Origin: Mesorhizobium sp.
Lineage (GTDB): Bacteria > Pseudomonadota > Alphaproteobacteria > Rhizobiales > Rhizobiaceae
Assembly (NCBI RefSeq): GCF_017306545.1
Contig: NZ_JAFKID010000004.1
Location: forward strand, 124,001-188,000
Length of the DNA stretch: 64,000 nucleotides
Direction of reading: 5' to 3'
Shown one piece after another: positions 48,527-57,195 of the stretch. The notes below the pieces were generated by a model. The model was not told the DNA's origin. It saw nothing but the letters and a program-made list of their open reading frames with translations, and ran no database searches. Position 1 is the stretch's first letter; each line of letters opens with the position of its first letter. Both the position numbers and the translations under genes were made by a program.

Positions 48527-48658
48527 GGAATTGAGCCTCCGTTGCACGAAGGCCGCCTGTTCGACAGGTGCCTTCCCCAGCCGAGAAATATTCTGTTAAC
48601 CCTAATAGTTGGTTAAGAACGCGAGTCGGCGCATGCCGGTTCGTCCCGTGGAGAGACC

Positions 48659-50017
48659 ATGTCCGTCGAAATCGTCGCCCGCAAATCGAAGAAGTCCCTG
48701 CCGATCCATCTGGTTCGGCCGGGCGGCGTCGAGGACGCCGGATTGCCGCCTGCGGCGCTCGCCTGGGCGAAGGCTGCGGGCTTCGCCGGAGAGGCCGGCC
48801 GCACGCTGCTTTTGCCGGACGGAAACGGCGCGTTGGCCGGCGCGCTGTTCGGGCAGGGGGAGGGCGCGCTGTCGCTCGGCGCGCTGGCGCGCGGCCTGCC
48901 GGAAGGCGACTGGCATTTCGCCGCGCGTCCGGCCGAGCCGGAGCTTGCGGCGCTGGCGCTGGTGCTCGGCGGCTACGTCTTCACCCGCTACGGCAAGAAG
49001 CCGGGCCGGGCGCTGCGCCTCGCTTTGCCGGAAGGCGCCGACGCCGCCCGCGTCGAGCGCCTCGCCGCCGGCACCGTGCTGGCGCGCGACCTCGTCAACA
49101 CGCCGACCAGCGACATGGGGCCGGAGGCGCTGGAAAAGGCCGTGCGCGGCCTCGCGCGCGCCCACAAGGCGACCGTTTCCGTCGTCAAGGGCGACGATCT
49201 CTTGAAGAAGAACTTTCCGATGATCCACGCCGTCGGCCGGGCCTCCGCCGAGGCGCCGCGCCTCATCGATCTCACCTGGGGGCCGAAAGGCGCGCCGAAG
49301 GTGACGCTGGTGGGCAAGGGCGTCTGCTTCGACACCGGCGGCCTCGATATCAAGCCGGCGTCTGGCATGCTCTTGATGAAGAAGGACATGGGCGGTGCCG
49401 CCAACGTTCTGGGGCTGGCCTCGACGATCATGGCGGCCGGGCTGAAGGTGCGCCTGCGCGTGCTGGTCCCGGCCGTCGAAAACTCCATCTCGGCCAACGC
49501 CTTCCGCCCCGGCGACGTGCTGACGAGCCGCAAGGGAGTGACCGTGGAAATCGGCAATACCGACGCCGAAGGCCGTCTGGTGCTGGGCGACGCGCTGGCG
49601 CTGGCCGATGAGGAGAGCCCGGAGCTTCTGGTCGACATGGCGACGCTGACGGGCGCAGCGCGCGTCGCGCTCGGGCCGGACCTCGTGCCTTTCTATACGG
49701 ACGACGACGGGCTTGCCGGCGATCTTGCCACCGCCTCGCTCGCGGTCGAAGACCCGCTCTGGCGCATGCCGCTGTGGAAACCCTACGAGGCGAAACTGGC
49801 CTCCAAGGTGGCGGACATGAACAACGTCACCTCGGACGCCTTCGCCGGGTCCGTGACCGCCGCGCTTTTCCTGAAACGCTTTGTCGGCAAGGCGAAAAGC
49901 TGGGCGCATTTCGACATTTTCGCGTGGAATCCGGCCGACCGGCCGCACGGCCTTGCCGGCGGCGAGGCGCAGGCCATCCGCGCGCTGGAGCGGGTGATTT
50001 CGAGCCGGTTCGGCTGA
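48659..50017 (+). CDS. Leucyl aminopeptidase family (M17) metallopeptidase
   Basis: A 452-residue M17 peptidase that removes N-terminal residues from peptides using two metal ions. The metal site segments GKGVCFDTGGLDIKP and the family signature NTDAEGRLVLGDALA are present, with an N-terminal macro-like domain (about 1-150) less conserved than in PepA. It is followed by a MarR-type regulator and an NlpC/P60 protein, an arrangement repeated in Rhizobiales. Confidence 0.92.
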   Translation: MSVEIVARKSKKSLPIHLVRPGGVEDAGLPPAALAWAKAAGFAGEAGRTLLLPDGNGALAGALFGQGEGALSLGALARGLPEGDWHFAARPAEPELAALALVLGGYVFTRYGKKPGRALRLALPEGADAARVERLAAGTVLARDLVNTPTSDMGPEALEKAVRGLARAHKATVSVVKGDDLLKKNFPMIHAVGRASAEAPRLIDLTWGPKGAPKVTLVGKGVCFDTGGLDIKPASGMLLMKKDMGGAANVLGLASTIMAAGLKVRLRVLVPAVENSISANAFRPGDVLTSRKGVTVEIGNTDAEGRLVLGDALALADEESPELLVDMATLTGAARVALGPDLVPFYTDDDGLAGDLATASLAVEDPLWRMPLWKPYEAKLASKVADMNNVTSDAFAGSVTAALFLKRFVGKAKSWAHFDIFAWNPADRPHGLAGGEAQAIRALERVISSRFG

Positions 50018-50140
50018 CCGCAAGGAAGCGGTGCTGCTTCACCGGCGTCTTCCCCCACCCCGCAAGGGGGGGTATTCTTCTCGTATGGTCGCAGACGGGA
50101 CTGAAACGCATCCGAAACGATTTGCCGCCATACTGGCCGG

Positions 50141-50491
50141 ATGCCGATCACCCTGCGTCCGTCCCAGGCGTTGCGGCTCTGGCAGCAGGTTTTGCTGGCG
50201 GAGGTGCATGACGACGCGCCCGACCTGACGGCGCGCCAGATGGCGATCCTGCTCACCATCTATCTCGATCCGCCGCCGCACACCATTCGCGGACTGGCGG
50301 CGCGGCTCGGCGTCACCAAGCCGGTGATTACCCGCGCGCTCGACACGATGGGCGCGCTGAAGCTGGTGTCGCGCCACCGCGACGAACTCGACCGCCGCAA
50401 CGTGCTGGTCAAGCGCACGGTGGAAGGCGCGCTCTATGTCGAGCGCTTCGGCGATGCTATTGTCGCCAAGGCACTCGATTTGCCTATTTGA
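50141..50491 (+). CDS. MarR-family transcriptional regulator
   Basis: A 116-residue winged-helix protein: ARQMAILLTIYLDPPPHTIRGLAARLGVTKPVI (quoted in parts: RGLAARLGVTKPVITRALDT is the recognition helix region) and a short wing KRTVEGALYV. At 116 residues it lacks the longer dimerisation helices of typical MarR proteins. The stop overlaps the next gene's TTG start (TTGA). Confidence 0.78.
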   Translation: MPITLRPSQALRLWQQVLLAEVHDDAPDLTARQMAILLTIYLDPPPHTIRGLAARLGVTKPVITRALDTMGALKLVSRHRDELDRRNVLVKRTVEGALYVERFGDAIVAKALDLPI

Positions 50492-51375
50492 TCCTCGAAC
50501 ACCCGGACAACACCTTGACCGCTCACGACCGCCGCCTGCACGCTTTTCGTCCCGACCTTGCCGACAAGCGCCTCGAAGGCGAGGTGGAGGCGGCGCGCTT
50601 CGTCGCCGGCCGGCCGGCGCGCATCGCCGTGCCCGTCGCCGACCTGCGTCGCGAGCCGCGCGCCGAGGCCGGCATCGACACGCAGTTTCTCTATGGCGAC
50701 GACGTGACGGTGTTCGACGAGGCCGGCGGCTTCGCCTGGGTGCAGGGCGCGCGCGACCGCTATGTCGGCTATGTCGCCGCTTCCGCGCTGGGCGGCCGCG
50801 ACGATCAGCCGACGCACCTGGTTTCCGTGCCGCGCACCTTCCTCTATCCGGGGCCGGACCTGCGCTTCCCCCGCCGCGCCGCCCTTTCCATGGGTTCGGC
50901 CGTGACCGTGACCGGCACGGCCGAGACGCGCGGCACGACCTATGCGCTGCTTGCCAGCGGGGAAGCGGCGATTGCCGGCCATCTCACGCCTGTCGGCACC
51001 CATGCGGCGGACTATGTGGCGGTGGCGGAAAGTTTCGAGAATACGCCCTACCTGTGGGGCGGCGTCTCCGGTTTCGGCATCGACTGTTCCGGGCTGGTCC
51101 AGCTTGCCATGCGGATGGCGGGCCGCGACGTGCCGCGCGATTCCGACATGCAGGCGGATGGGCTCGGCGCCCCGCTCGATCCGGGCGAGGACCATTCCGG
51201 CCTGCGGCGCGGCGACCTCGTCTTCTGGAAGGGCCACGTCGCCATCATGCTCGACGCCGACACCATGATCCACGCCAACGGCCACACCATGCAGGTGTCG
51301 CGCGAAGGCCTGCGCGAAGCCATCGCCCGCATCGGCTATCTCTATGGCGGGCCGACAGGGTTCAGACGGCCGTAG
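50488..51375 (+). CDS. NlpC/P60-family (C40) peptidase with SH3-like N-terminal domains
   Basis: A 295-residue protein with two SH3-like segments (about 35-90 and 100-160) and a C-terminal NlpC/P60 domain (about 170-285). The catalytic Cys is in FGIDCSGLVQ and the His in WKGHVAIM. Such enzymes cut peptidoglycan peptide bonds, usually gamma-D-Glu to diaminopimelate. No signal peptide is visible, unusual for a wall hydrolase. The start is uncertain: TTG at 50488 overlaps the preceding gene; TTG at 50515 (reading MTAHDRR) matches homologues equally well. Confidence 0.83.
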   Translation: MILEHPDNTLTAHDRRLHAFRPDLADKRLEGEVEAARFVAGRPARIAVPVADLRREPRAEAGIDTQFLYGDDVTVFDEAGGFAWVQGARDRYVGYVAASALGGRDDQPTHLVSVPRTFLYPGPDLRFPRRAALSMGSAVTVTGTAETRGTTYALLASGEAAIAGHLTPVGTHAADYVAVAESFENTPYLWGGVSGFGIDCSGLVQLAMRMAGRDVPRDSDMQADGLGAPLDPGEDHSGLRRGDLVFWKGHVAIMLDADTMIHANGHTMQVSREGLREAIARIGYLYGGPTGFRRP

Positions 51376-51593
51376 GCATCCCCCTTCCTTCTCCCCGTGC
51401 ACGGGGGTGAGAAACGGTCTGCGTAGCAGACGAAAAGCCAATTACTTGGCTTTTCGAGTTTCGAACGCCGAAGGCAGGTGGCCCGAAGGGCCGGATGACG
51501 GGCGGCGCAAACAGTCGCAAAAATTGACTCCGTCCCTCACCTGCCTGCCGGCATCCTCTTCCCGTAAACGGGGCGAGGAGAGCAGCGTCGCCG
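51376..51593. repeat. Composite palindromic intergenic element
   Basis: It begins with a perfect CCCCGTGCACGGGG palindrome and contains an 11-bp hairpin (51431-51441/51446-51456, loop TTAC). It ends in a copy of the module seen at 7868-7925: a ~25-base run is shared, then a CTTCCCGTAAACGGGGCGAGGAG-like hairpin head (23 bases described, arms only: CTTCCCGT/ACGGGGCGAG). It lies between the convergent NlpC/P60 and moaB genes. Confidence 0.7.
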
Positions 51594-52130
51594 TCAGCCC
51601 CCGCCGCGCCGCAAGTGCTCGTCCAGCCGGGGCATGATTTCCACGAAATTGCAAGGCATGTGGCGGTAGTCGAGTTGCGCTTTCAGGATGCCGTCCCAGG
51701 CGTCGCGGCAGGCGCCGGGCGAGCCCGGCAGCACGAAGACGAAGGTGGCGTTGACGACGCCGCCGGTGGCGCGCGACTGGATCGTCGAGGTGCCGATCTT
51801 GTCGTAGGAGATGCGGTGGAAGACTTCCGAGAAGCCGTCCATGCGCTTCTCGAAGACCGGTTCCAGCGCCTCCGGCGTCACGTCGCGGCCGGTGAAGCCG
51901 GTGCCGCCGGTGGTGATGACGACATCAACGCCCTCGTTCTTCGACCAGGCCAGCACCTTGTCGCGGATTTTCGCGCCGTCGTCAGTGACGATGGCGCGGT
52001 CGGCGAGGATGTGCCCTGCCTCGGCGATGCGGTCGGCCAGCGTCTGCCCGGACTTGTCGTCGGCCAGCGTGCGCGTGTCGGAAACGGTGAGCACGGCGAT
52101 GCGGACGGGGATGAAGGGGCGTTCTGTCAT
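51594..52130 (-). CDS. moaB: Molybdopterin biosynthesis protein MoaB/MogA-like
   Basis: A 178-residue protein of the MoaB/Mog family, which adenylates molybdopterin in molybdenum-cofactor synthesis. The TTGGTGFTGRDVTPEAL motif (about 78-94) and the C-terminal FVLPGSPGAC are family signatures. Its ATG overlaps the end of ispE by four bases. Functionally it links to the molybdate/tungstate theme elsewhere, but this is not a shared operon. Confidence 0.92.
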   Translation of the reverse strand: MTERPFIPVRIAVLTVSDTRTLADDKSGQTLADRIAEAGHILADRAIVTDDGAKIRDKVLAWSKNEGVDVVITTGGTGFTGRDVTPEALEPVFEKRMDGFSEVFHRISYDKIGTSTIQSRATGGVVNATFVFVLPGSPGACRDAWDGILKAQLDYRHMPCNFVEIMPRLDEHLRRGGG

Positions 52131-53068
52131 CCTTGTCGTTCCCCGTCTGCGCCCTGCGAGGGCATGCTGCGCGTCGCCGCGACGAACCAGCCGGGGTGCT
52201 TTGCCCTGATGGCGAGTGCGGCGCGCTTGGCGACGTTGCCCGTCTCGAACAGGCCGAAGCAGGTGGCGCCCGAACCGGACATGCGCGAGAAGCCGGAGCC
52301 GGCCTTGTCCAGCGCCGCAAGCGCCTGGCCGATGGCCGGCTGGATTTCGCGGGCGGCGGGTTCGAGGTCGTTGCGGGTGGTTTCCAGCCAGTTCCGCAGC
52401 GAATGGAAATCGATCGTGCGAGGGAGCGGCGGCAGGCTCTCGCCGTCGCGCCGGGTGAGCCGGGCAAACACGTCGGGGGTCGATACCGCCACACCCGGAT
52501 TGACCAGCACCAGCGCGAGCGCCGGAAAGTCGGCGGCCGGCTCGATGCTGTCGCCGATGCCTCTTGCGGTCAGCGGCTGAGCTGCAAGGCACATCGGCAC
52601 GTCCGCGCCGAGACCGGCGCCGATTTCGCGAAGGGCGTCGTCGTCCAGCCCACAGTTCCACAGCCCGTTCAGGCAACGCAGCACGGCGGCCGCATCGCTA
52701 GAGCCGCCGCCGACGCCCGAGGCGATGGGCAGGTTTTTCTCGAGCCGGATGGCGACGGGCGAAAGTGCGGCTCGCGCCGTTTCCGGCACGGCGTTCCGCA
52801 GAGCCTCGCGGGCGCGGATGACGAGATTGTCCGCATTGGCGTCGAGCTGGCCGGAAAACGGGCCATCGATGGCGAAACTGTCCTGTGCCGCCGGTTCGAT
52901 ATGCAGCCGGTCGCCGAAGCGGGTGAAGACGACGAGGCTTTCGAGCAGATGATAGCCGTCGCCGCGCCTGCCGGTCACATGCAGCGCGAGATTGAGCTTG
53001 CCCGGCGCCAGTTCAACGACGGCCGATTCAATAACAGCCGATTCAGGAGCGGGATGAGCAAGGTCCAC
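52127..53068 (-). CDS. ispE: 4-diphosphocytidyl-2-C-methyl-D-erythritol kinase IspE
   Basis: A 313-residue GHMP kinase of the non-mevalonate isoprenoid pathway. The opening PGKLNLALHVTGRRGDGYHLL, the ATP-binding LPIASGVGGGSSDAAAVL (about 104-121) and the C-terminal MSGSGATCFGLF are diagnostic. Coupled to moaB by an ATGA overlap. Confidence 0.95.
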   Translation of the reverse strand: MDLAHPAPESAVIESAVVELAPGKLNLALHVTGRRGDGYHLLESLVVFTRFGDRLHIEPAAQDSFAIDGPFSGQLDANADNLVIRAREALRNAVPETARAALSPVAIRLEKNLPIASGVGGGSSDAAAVLRCLNGLWNCGLDDDALREIGAGLGADVPMCLAAQPLTARGIGDSIEPAADFPALALVLVNPGVAVSTPDVFARLTRRDGESLPPLPRTIDFHSLRNWLETTRNDLEPAAREIQPAIGQALAALDKAGSGFSRMSGSGATCFGLFETGNVAKRAALAIRAKHPGWFVAATRSMPSQGADGERQG

Positions 53069-53089
53069 GGCGGGTTGTCGGCCGAAGGC

Positions 53090-53275
53090 TTAGTCCTTGG
53101 CCAACCGGTATTCGCCGGTCTTGGGGTCCTTCACCAGCGTGCCCATCGTGCCGTTGGCCTGCTGCTTCTCGGCGCGCCGCACCTTGGCGGTCACGCGCTC
53201 GGCCTCGCGCACGAAAGACCGGTAGCCGACATAGGCGGCGACGCCGACAATGGTGAGAAGAATAAGCTGCGGCAT
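53090..53275 (-). CDS. Small membrane protein (61 aa), unknown
   Basis: A 61-residue protein with one N-terminal transmembrane helix (about 3-20) and a basic cytoplasmic tail ending in VKDPKTGEYRLAKD, a beta-hairpin-like motif. Similar tiny proteins occur next to ispE in Rhizobiales. Function unknown. Confidence 0.7.
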   Translation of the reverse strand: MPQLILLTIVGVAAYVGYRSFVREAERVTAKVRRAEKQQANGTMGTLVKDPKTGEYRLAKD

Positions 53276-53359
53276 TATCGATGCTCCTGCCTCAAGAGCG
53301 GTTCCCTAAATGGCCAACAAATTGGTCAGACAGCCATGCTAGACCCATCATGCGGCTTT

Positions 53360-54217
53360 TCAAAGGCCGTAACGCCCCCAAAGGGCGCGTTCCTCGGCTG
53401 TATCCACTAGTCCAGCAGCCGCCGCCGCCGCGATGTCGGCGGGCGCCGCCTTCGAGCCGAACAGGCCGAAGCGGGCAAACAGGCCGCGCGGCTGGGTGAT
53501 CAGCTTGAGCCGCGTCTTGGCGCCGTAGCGCTGTTTCAGCACTCCGCGCATGTCACCCAGCGCGTCCACCAGCCCGAGGTCGAGGCCGCGCTTGCCGGTC
53601 CAGAACAGGCCGGTGAACAGATCCGGATCGTCTTTCAGTTTCGCGCCGCGCCGCTCCTTGACCAGCTGGATGAAGGTGTCATGCACCTCCAGTTGCAGCG
53701 CCTTCAGCCGCTCGACGTCCTCGGTCTTCTCCGGTTTGAACGGGTCGAGCACGGATTTGTTCTGGCCGGCCGTATAGACGCGCCGCTCGACGCCGATCTT
53801 CTTCATCAGTTCGGGAAAGCCGAAGGAGGCCGACACCACGCCGATCGAGCCGACGATGGAGGACGGATCGGCAAAGATCTCGTCGCCGGCCAGCGCGATC
53901 ATGTAGCCGCCGGAAGCCGCCACGTCCTCGGCGAAGACCAGCACGCGCTTGTTCTTCTCGGCCGCCAGGTCGCGGATGCGCTTGAAGATCAGCCGCGACT
54001 GCACCGGCGAACCGCCCGGCGAGTTGACGGAGATCGCCACGGCGGGAGCCTCGAAGGCAAAGGCTTTTTCGATCAGCCCGGCCGTGGTGGCGAGCGAAAG
54101 GCCCGGCCGGAACTGGCTCCCGCCCGCCATGATCGTGCCTTGCAGGCGGATGACCGGGATGGTGACGATATCGGAACGCCAGGATTTCGGCAGCAGGCGG
54201 TTGATGAGGCGGCGCAA
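53360..54217 (-). CDS. sppA: S49-family signal peptide peptidase (SppA/SohB type)
   Basis: A 285-residue serine protease of the ClpP/crotonase fold. The substrate-binding SVNSPGGSPVQSR and the nucleophile Ser in AASGGYMIALAGDEI are clear, and KRGLDLGLVDALGD carries a conserved region. There is no obvious membrane helix, unlike the E. coli enzyme. The TTG at 54217 was preferred because GGAG lies 6 bases upstream of it (CCGGAGAAAACC-TTG); an ATG at 54253 has no ribosome-binding site. Confidence 0.88.
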   Translation of the reverse strand: MRRLINRLLPKSWRSDIVTIPVIRLQGTIMAGGSQFRPGLSLATTAGLIEKAFAFEAPAVAISVNSPGGSPVQSRLIFKRIRDLAAEKNKRVLVFAEDVAASGGYMIALAGDEIFADPSSIVGSIGVVSASFGFPELMKKIGVERRVYTAGQNKSVLDPFKPEKTEDVERLKALQLEVHDTFIQLVKERRGAKLKDDPDLFTGLFWTGKRGLDLGLVDALGDMRGVLKQRYGAKTRLKLITQPRGLFARFGLFGSKAAPADIAAAAAAGLVDTAEERALWGRYGL

Positions 54218-54284
54218 GGTTTTCTCCGGCAATGGCTGAAAGCATGTAGGCATTCGCCGCGCGGCGGCAATATAGCAAGGGCGT

Positions 54285-55067
54285 TCAATCGCCGAAAAGC
54301 GAGGCGAGCCCGTTGGTGATGGCGTCGGCGTGGGTCGAGAACAGATCCGATCCTGTTTGGTGCAGGACGAGGGGTGGTTTCAACGTCAATTTTGCCCGAG
54401 AGCCGCGCCAGGCGCGCAAGACGATGCGAATGGCGGCGGCATCGGCGCGCGGATGGATGGCGACGATCTCGATGCCCCCGAAGCGGCCGGACACGGCGGC
54501 GACCAGTTCGGCAAGCTGTTCCGGCCGGGCGATGACGGCCAGCCCGCCGCGCGGCTTCACCACGGCCGCTGCGCTGCGCACCCAACGCTCGAAGAGGTCG
54601 TCCTCCATGACATGCGCGGCGCGCTTGAGGGCGTCCGGCGTCGCGCGGTCGGCGCCGGCGTTGAAGGGCGGGTTCATGATGGCGAAGTCGAAGGCGTTGT
54701 CGGCAAGGCCGGCGGCCACCCGCGCCCGGCCGGTCAGCGTCACGTCGGCTTCGAGGATCGAGGCGCGCCCGTGCAAGGCCGCATTGCCGGGATGCGCCAG
54801 CGTTGCTTCGGCGAACGCCATCATTTCCGGCGAGCGCTCGACCAGCACGGCCTCCGCGCCGGCGCAGCGCGACAGAACGGCAAGCCCGGCGGCGCCGGCC
54901 CCGGCGCCGAAATCGGCCAGCCGCCCGGTAAAGGCGGAGGGCACGCTTGCGGCCAGCATCATGGCGTCCATCCCGGCACGATGACCGCCGGCGGCGGGCT
55001 GGACGAGGAAGAAACGGCCGCGATGGAAGGCATCGACGGTCTGCGCCGCTTCGCTTCGCTCGGTCAT
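54285..55067 (-). CDS. tRNA1(Val) (adenine-N6)-methyltransferase-like (TrmN6/YfiC family)
   Basis: A 260-residue methyltransferase with the SAM-binding DFGAGAGAAGLAVL (about 52-65) and the catalytic NPPFN motif (about 130), as in YfiC-like enzymes that methylate N6 of adenine 37 in tRNA. The HRGRFFLVQPAAGGHRAGMDAM opening (22 residues; key parts FLVQP and HRAGMDAMML) is family-typical. Close relatives act on rRNA, so the substrate is a family inference. It lies just downstream of the DUF2007 gene. Confidence 0.85.
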   Translation of the reverse strand: MTERSEAAQTVDAFHRGRFFLVQPAAGGHRAGMDAMMLAASVPSAFTGRLADFGAGAGAAGLAVLSRCAGAEAVLVERSPEMMAFAEATLAHPGNAALHGRASILEADVTLTGRARVAAGLADNAFDFAIMNPPFNAGADRATPDALKRAAHVMEDDLFERWVRSAAAVVKPRGGLAVIARPEQLAELVAAVSGRFGGIEIVAIHPRADAAAIRIVLRAWRGSRAKLTLKPPLVLHQTGSDLFSTHADAITNGLASLFGD

Positions 55068-55086
55068 GACCGTCGGGGCCCGAAAA

Positions 55087-55311
55087 TCATCCGGCCCGCA
55101 TTTCGTGGGCGATGCCGGCGTCGGTGAGGATGCGCCGCGCCTCCTCCAGCCGGTCGCGTTCGATCAGGATGCGGCGCGGCAGGATGCCCAGCGACCCGTC
55201 GAGCACGCTCATGTTCTGGTCCGCCACCATGCAGCCGATGCCGGCGTCGCGCATCAGCGCTTCGACGAAGGAGATAATGACGGCGTCGTTGGTGCGCAGG
55301 AGTTCGATCAT
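55087..55311 (-). CDS. DUF2007-family small protein
   Basis: A 74-residue protein with the fold-typical pattern MIELLRTNDAVIISFVEALM, then DAGIGCMVADQNMSVL and a C-terminal RDRLEEARRIL. DUF2007 proteins are small signal-transducing-like domains of unknown role. It directly precedes the tRNA methyltransferase (19 bp), so co-transcription is likely. Confidence 0.83.
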   Translation of the reverse strand: MIELLRTNDAVIISFVEALMRDAGIGCMVADQNMSVLDGSLGILPRRILIERDRLEEARRILTDAGIAHEMRAG

Positions 55312-55363
55312 GCGGGGAAACTCGCAGCTTGGCGCCACGATGTAAATGAGGGCGGCACAGTCC

Positions 55364-57013
55364 TTACCGCGCGGCGAAATGCGCCTTCAGCCGCGCTATC
55401 TCTTCCGGCTGCCATTGCAGCCCCATCACGGCGACCCAGGCGTCGATGTAATGTTGCGGCGCATAGACGTGGCCGTGTCCCATCGGCGTGGTGGTGGCGA
55501 AGGCGAGATCCACCAGCGATTGCAGGAAGGAGACGAGCGGATACCAGCGCAGCTGCGGCGAAACGTCGGGGCCGCGTGGCTGGCTCATCCATTCGGGTGC
55601 CCGATAAAAGGAATAGGGATCGAAGAACGTCACCGAATCGCTGGCATATTGCAGGTAGACGACGCGCAGCGGCCCCCAATGCGCGCCGGGGATGTCGAGC
55701 GCGTTCTGCTGGCTGGTGAAGCGCACATAGGAGCCGTCGCGGAAGCGCGGCAGCCAGAACGGCGTGCCGGGGTTGCGGCCGGCGGTGATGGAACGCCAGA
55801 TGCGGCTGGCGAAGGGCGGCCCGGCCCACAGCGCGCCCTGGTAGGGATCGCCCAGCACCTCGAACAACTCGTTCGACAGTTCGGAATTCATGGCGCCGAG
55901 GCTCAGTCCGTAGAGATAGAGTTTTGGCCGGTGATCCTTCGGCAGCGTCGTCCAGTAATCGTAGACCTCGTGAAACAGCGCGCGCGAAGCATCGCTGCCG
56001 TAGCCGGGCTCGACCAGCAGGGAAAGCCAGCTGGCCAGATAGGAATACTGGATCGCCACGCTGGCGACGTCGCCGCCTTGCAGGTAGTCCAGCGTATCGG
56101 CGGCGGCCGGATCGACCCAGCCGGTGCCTGTCGGCGTGACGATCACCAGCGTCGAACGCTCGAAGGCGCCGACGCGCTTCAGTTCCTCCAGCGCCAGCTT
56201 TGCGCGCTCCGCCGGCGTCTCGGCCGATCCGAGCCCTGCGTAGACGCGGATCGGCTCTTTCGCCTCGCGGCCGAGAAAGGCGCCGATCTGCTCAGCCGAC
56301 GGGCCGCTCGAAACGAAATCGCGGCCGGCGCGGCCAAGCCCCTCCCATGAAAGCAGCGAGGCGGCGCTGCCCGTCTTTTGCGGATCGCCCGGCGGGCTGG
56401 TGCCGTCCTCGATCAGTTCGTCCATGGCCCGATAGGACGAGTCGGCGACATGCAGTGCGTAGCGCAGCAGCACCCCGTTGGCGACGCCGACGAAAAGCAC
56501 CGCCGCCACCGCGATGCCGGAGGCGGCGGCGATGCGCCGTGGCAGGAAGGCGCGGAGGCGGCGCGAAACCAGGCGTCCGACCAGCCGGAACAGGCGGCCG
56601 ATAGCGAGCAGCGCGATGAAGACGGCGAGCGCGATCAGGCCCACCTGGACGGGCCGCGCGCTTTCCACCGGCTCCATGCCCATCAGGTCGCGAATGGAAT
56701 TCTGCCATGCGGAGGCCTGCCAGAGAAAAGCCAGCGCGATGCCGGTGCAGGCGACGGCGGCGGCCTGCTTGGCGATGCGCATGCCGCGCGCTTGCGGCGC
56801 TGGAAGCTCCAGCCACGCCCATAGCCATTGGCCGAGCGTGCCGATTCCGTAGCCGGCAGAGAAGGCGATGCCGGACAGGACACCTTGCACGGCAAAGCCG
56901 CGCGGAATGAGCGACGGCGTCAGCGAGGCGGCGAAGAACAGCGTGCCGGCAAGCAATCCGGCAAGGGATAGCGAACGCCAGAACCGTTCGGCCCAGTCCT
57001 TCATCATCGCCAT
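55364..57013 (-). CDS. Abhydrolase_9-type membrane alpha/beta-hydrolase
   Basis: A 549-residue protein. The N-terminal ~200 residues contain about five transmembrane helices of the Abhydrolase_9_N type (FFAASLTPSLIPRG near the start). The C-terminal ~320 residues are an alpha/beta-hydrolase-like domain with LYGLSLGAMNSEL, a GxSxG-type nucleophile elbow, and a final His in YAPQHYIDAW. Its substrate is unknown; a lipid or ester is plausible. ATG at 57013 has AGGGAG directly upstream; ATG at 57031 is an alternative. Confidence 0.78.
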   Translation of the reverse strand: MAMMKDWAERFWRSLSLAGLLAGTLFFAASLTPSLIPRGFAVQGVLSGIAFSAGYGIGTLGQWLWAWLELPAPQARGMRIAKQAAAVACTGIALAFLWQASAWQNSIRDLMGMEPVESARPVQVGLIALAVFIALLAIGRLFRLVGRLVSRRLRAFLPRRIAAASGIAVAAVLFVGVANGVLLRYALHVADSSYRAMDELIEDGTSPPGDPQKTGSAASLLSWEGLGRAGRDFVSSGPSAEQIGAFLGREAKEPIRVYAGLGSAETPAERAKLALEELKRVGAFERSTLVIVTPTGTGWVDPAAADTLDYLQGGDVASVAIQYSYLASWLSLLVEPGYGSDASRALFHEVYDYWTTLPKDHRPKLYLYGLSLGAMNSELSNELFEVLGDPYQGALWAGPPFASRIWRSITAGRNPGTPFWLPRFRDGSYVRFTSQQNALDIPGAHWGPLRVVYLQYASDSVTFFDPYSFYRAPEWMSQPRGPDVSPQLRWYPLVSFLQSLVDLAFATTTPMGHGHVYAPQHYIDAWVAVMGLQWQPEEIARLKAHFAAR

Positions 57014-57195
57014 GCTCCCTGCTGTGGACATGCCCGTCGGCGTCCACCTTAGCCGGGGGCGGCGATGCGGCAAGGGCAAGGAATCAATGCGCTGCCCGCG
57101 CCAATTCGCCCCTTGCCCGGCCAGCCCCCGCCGCCTAGACTCCGGCGCAGGACAAAGGCGGCAAGAAGCCGGGTAAACCGGGCGCGGAGTTTCTC

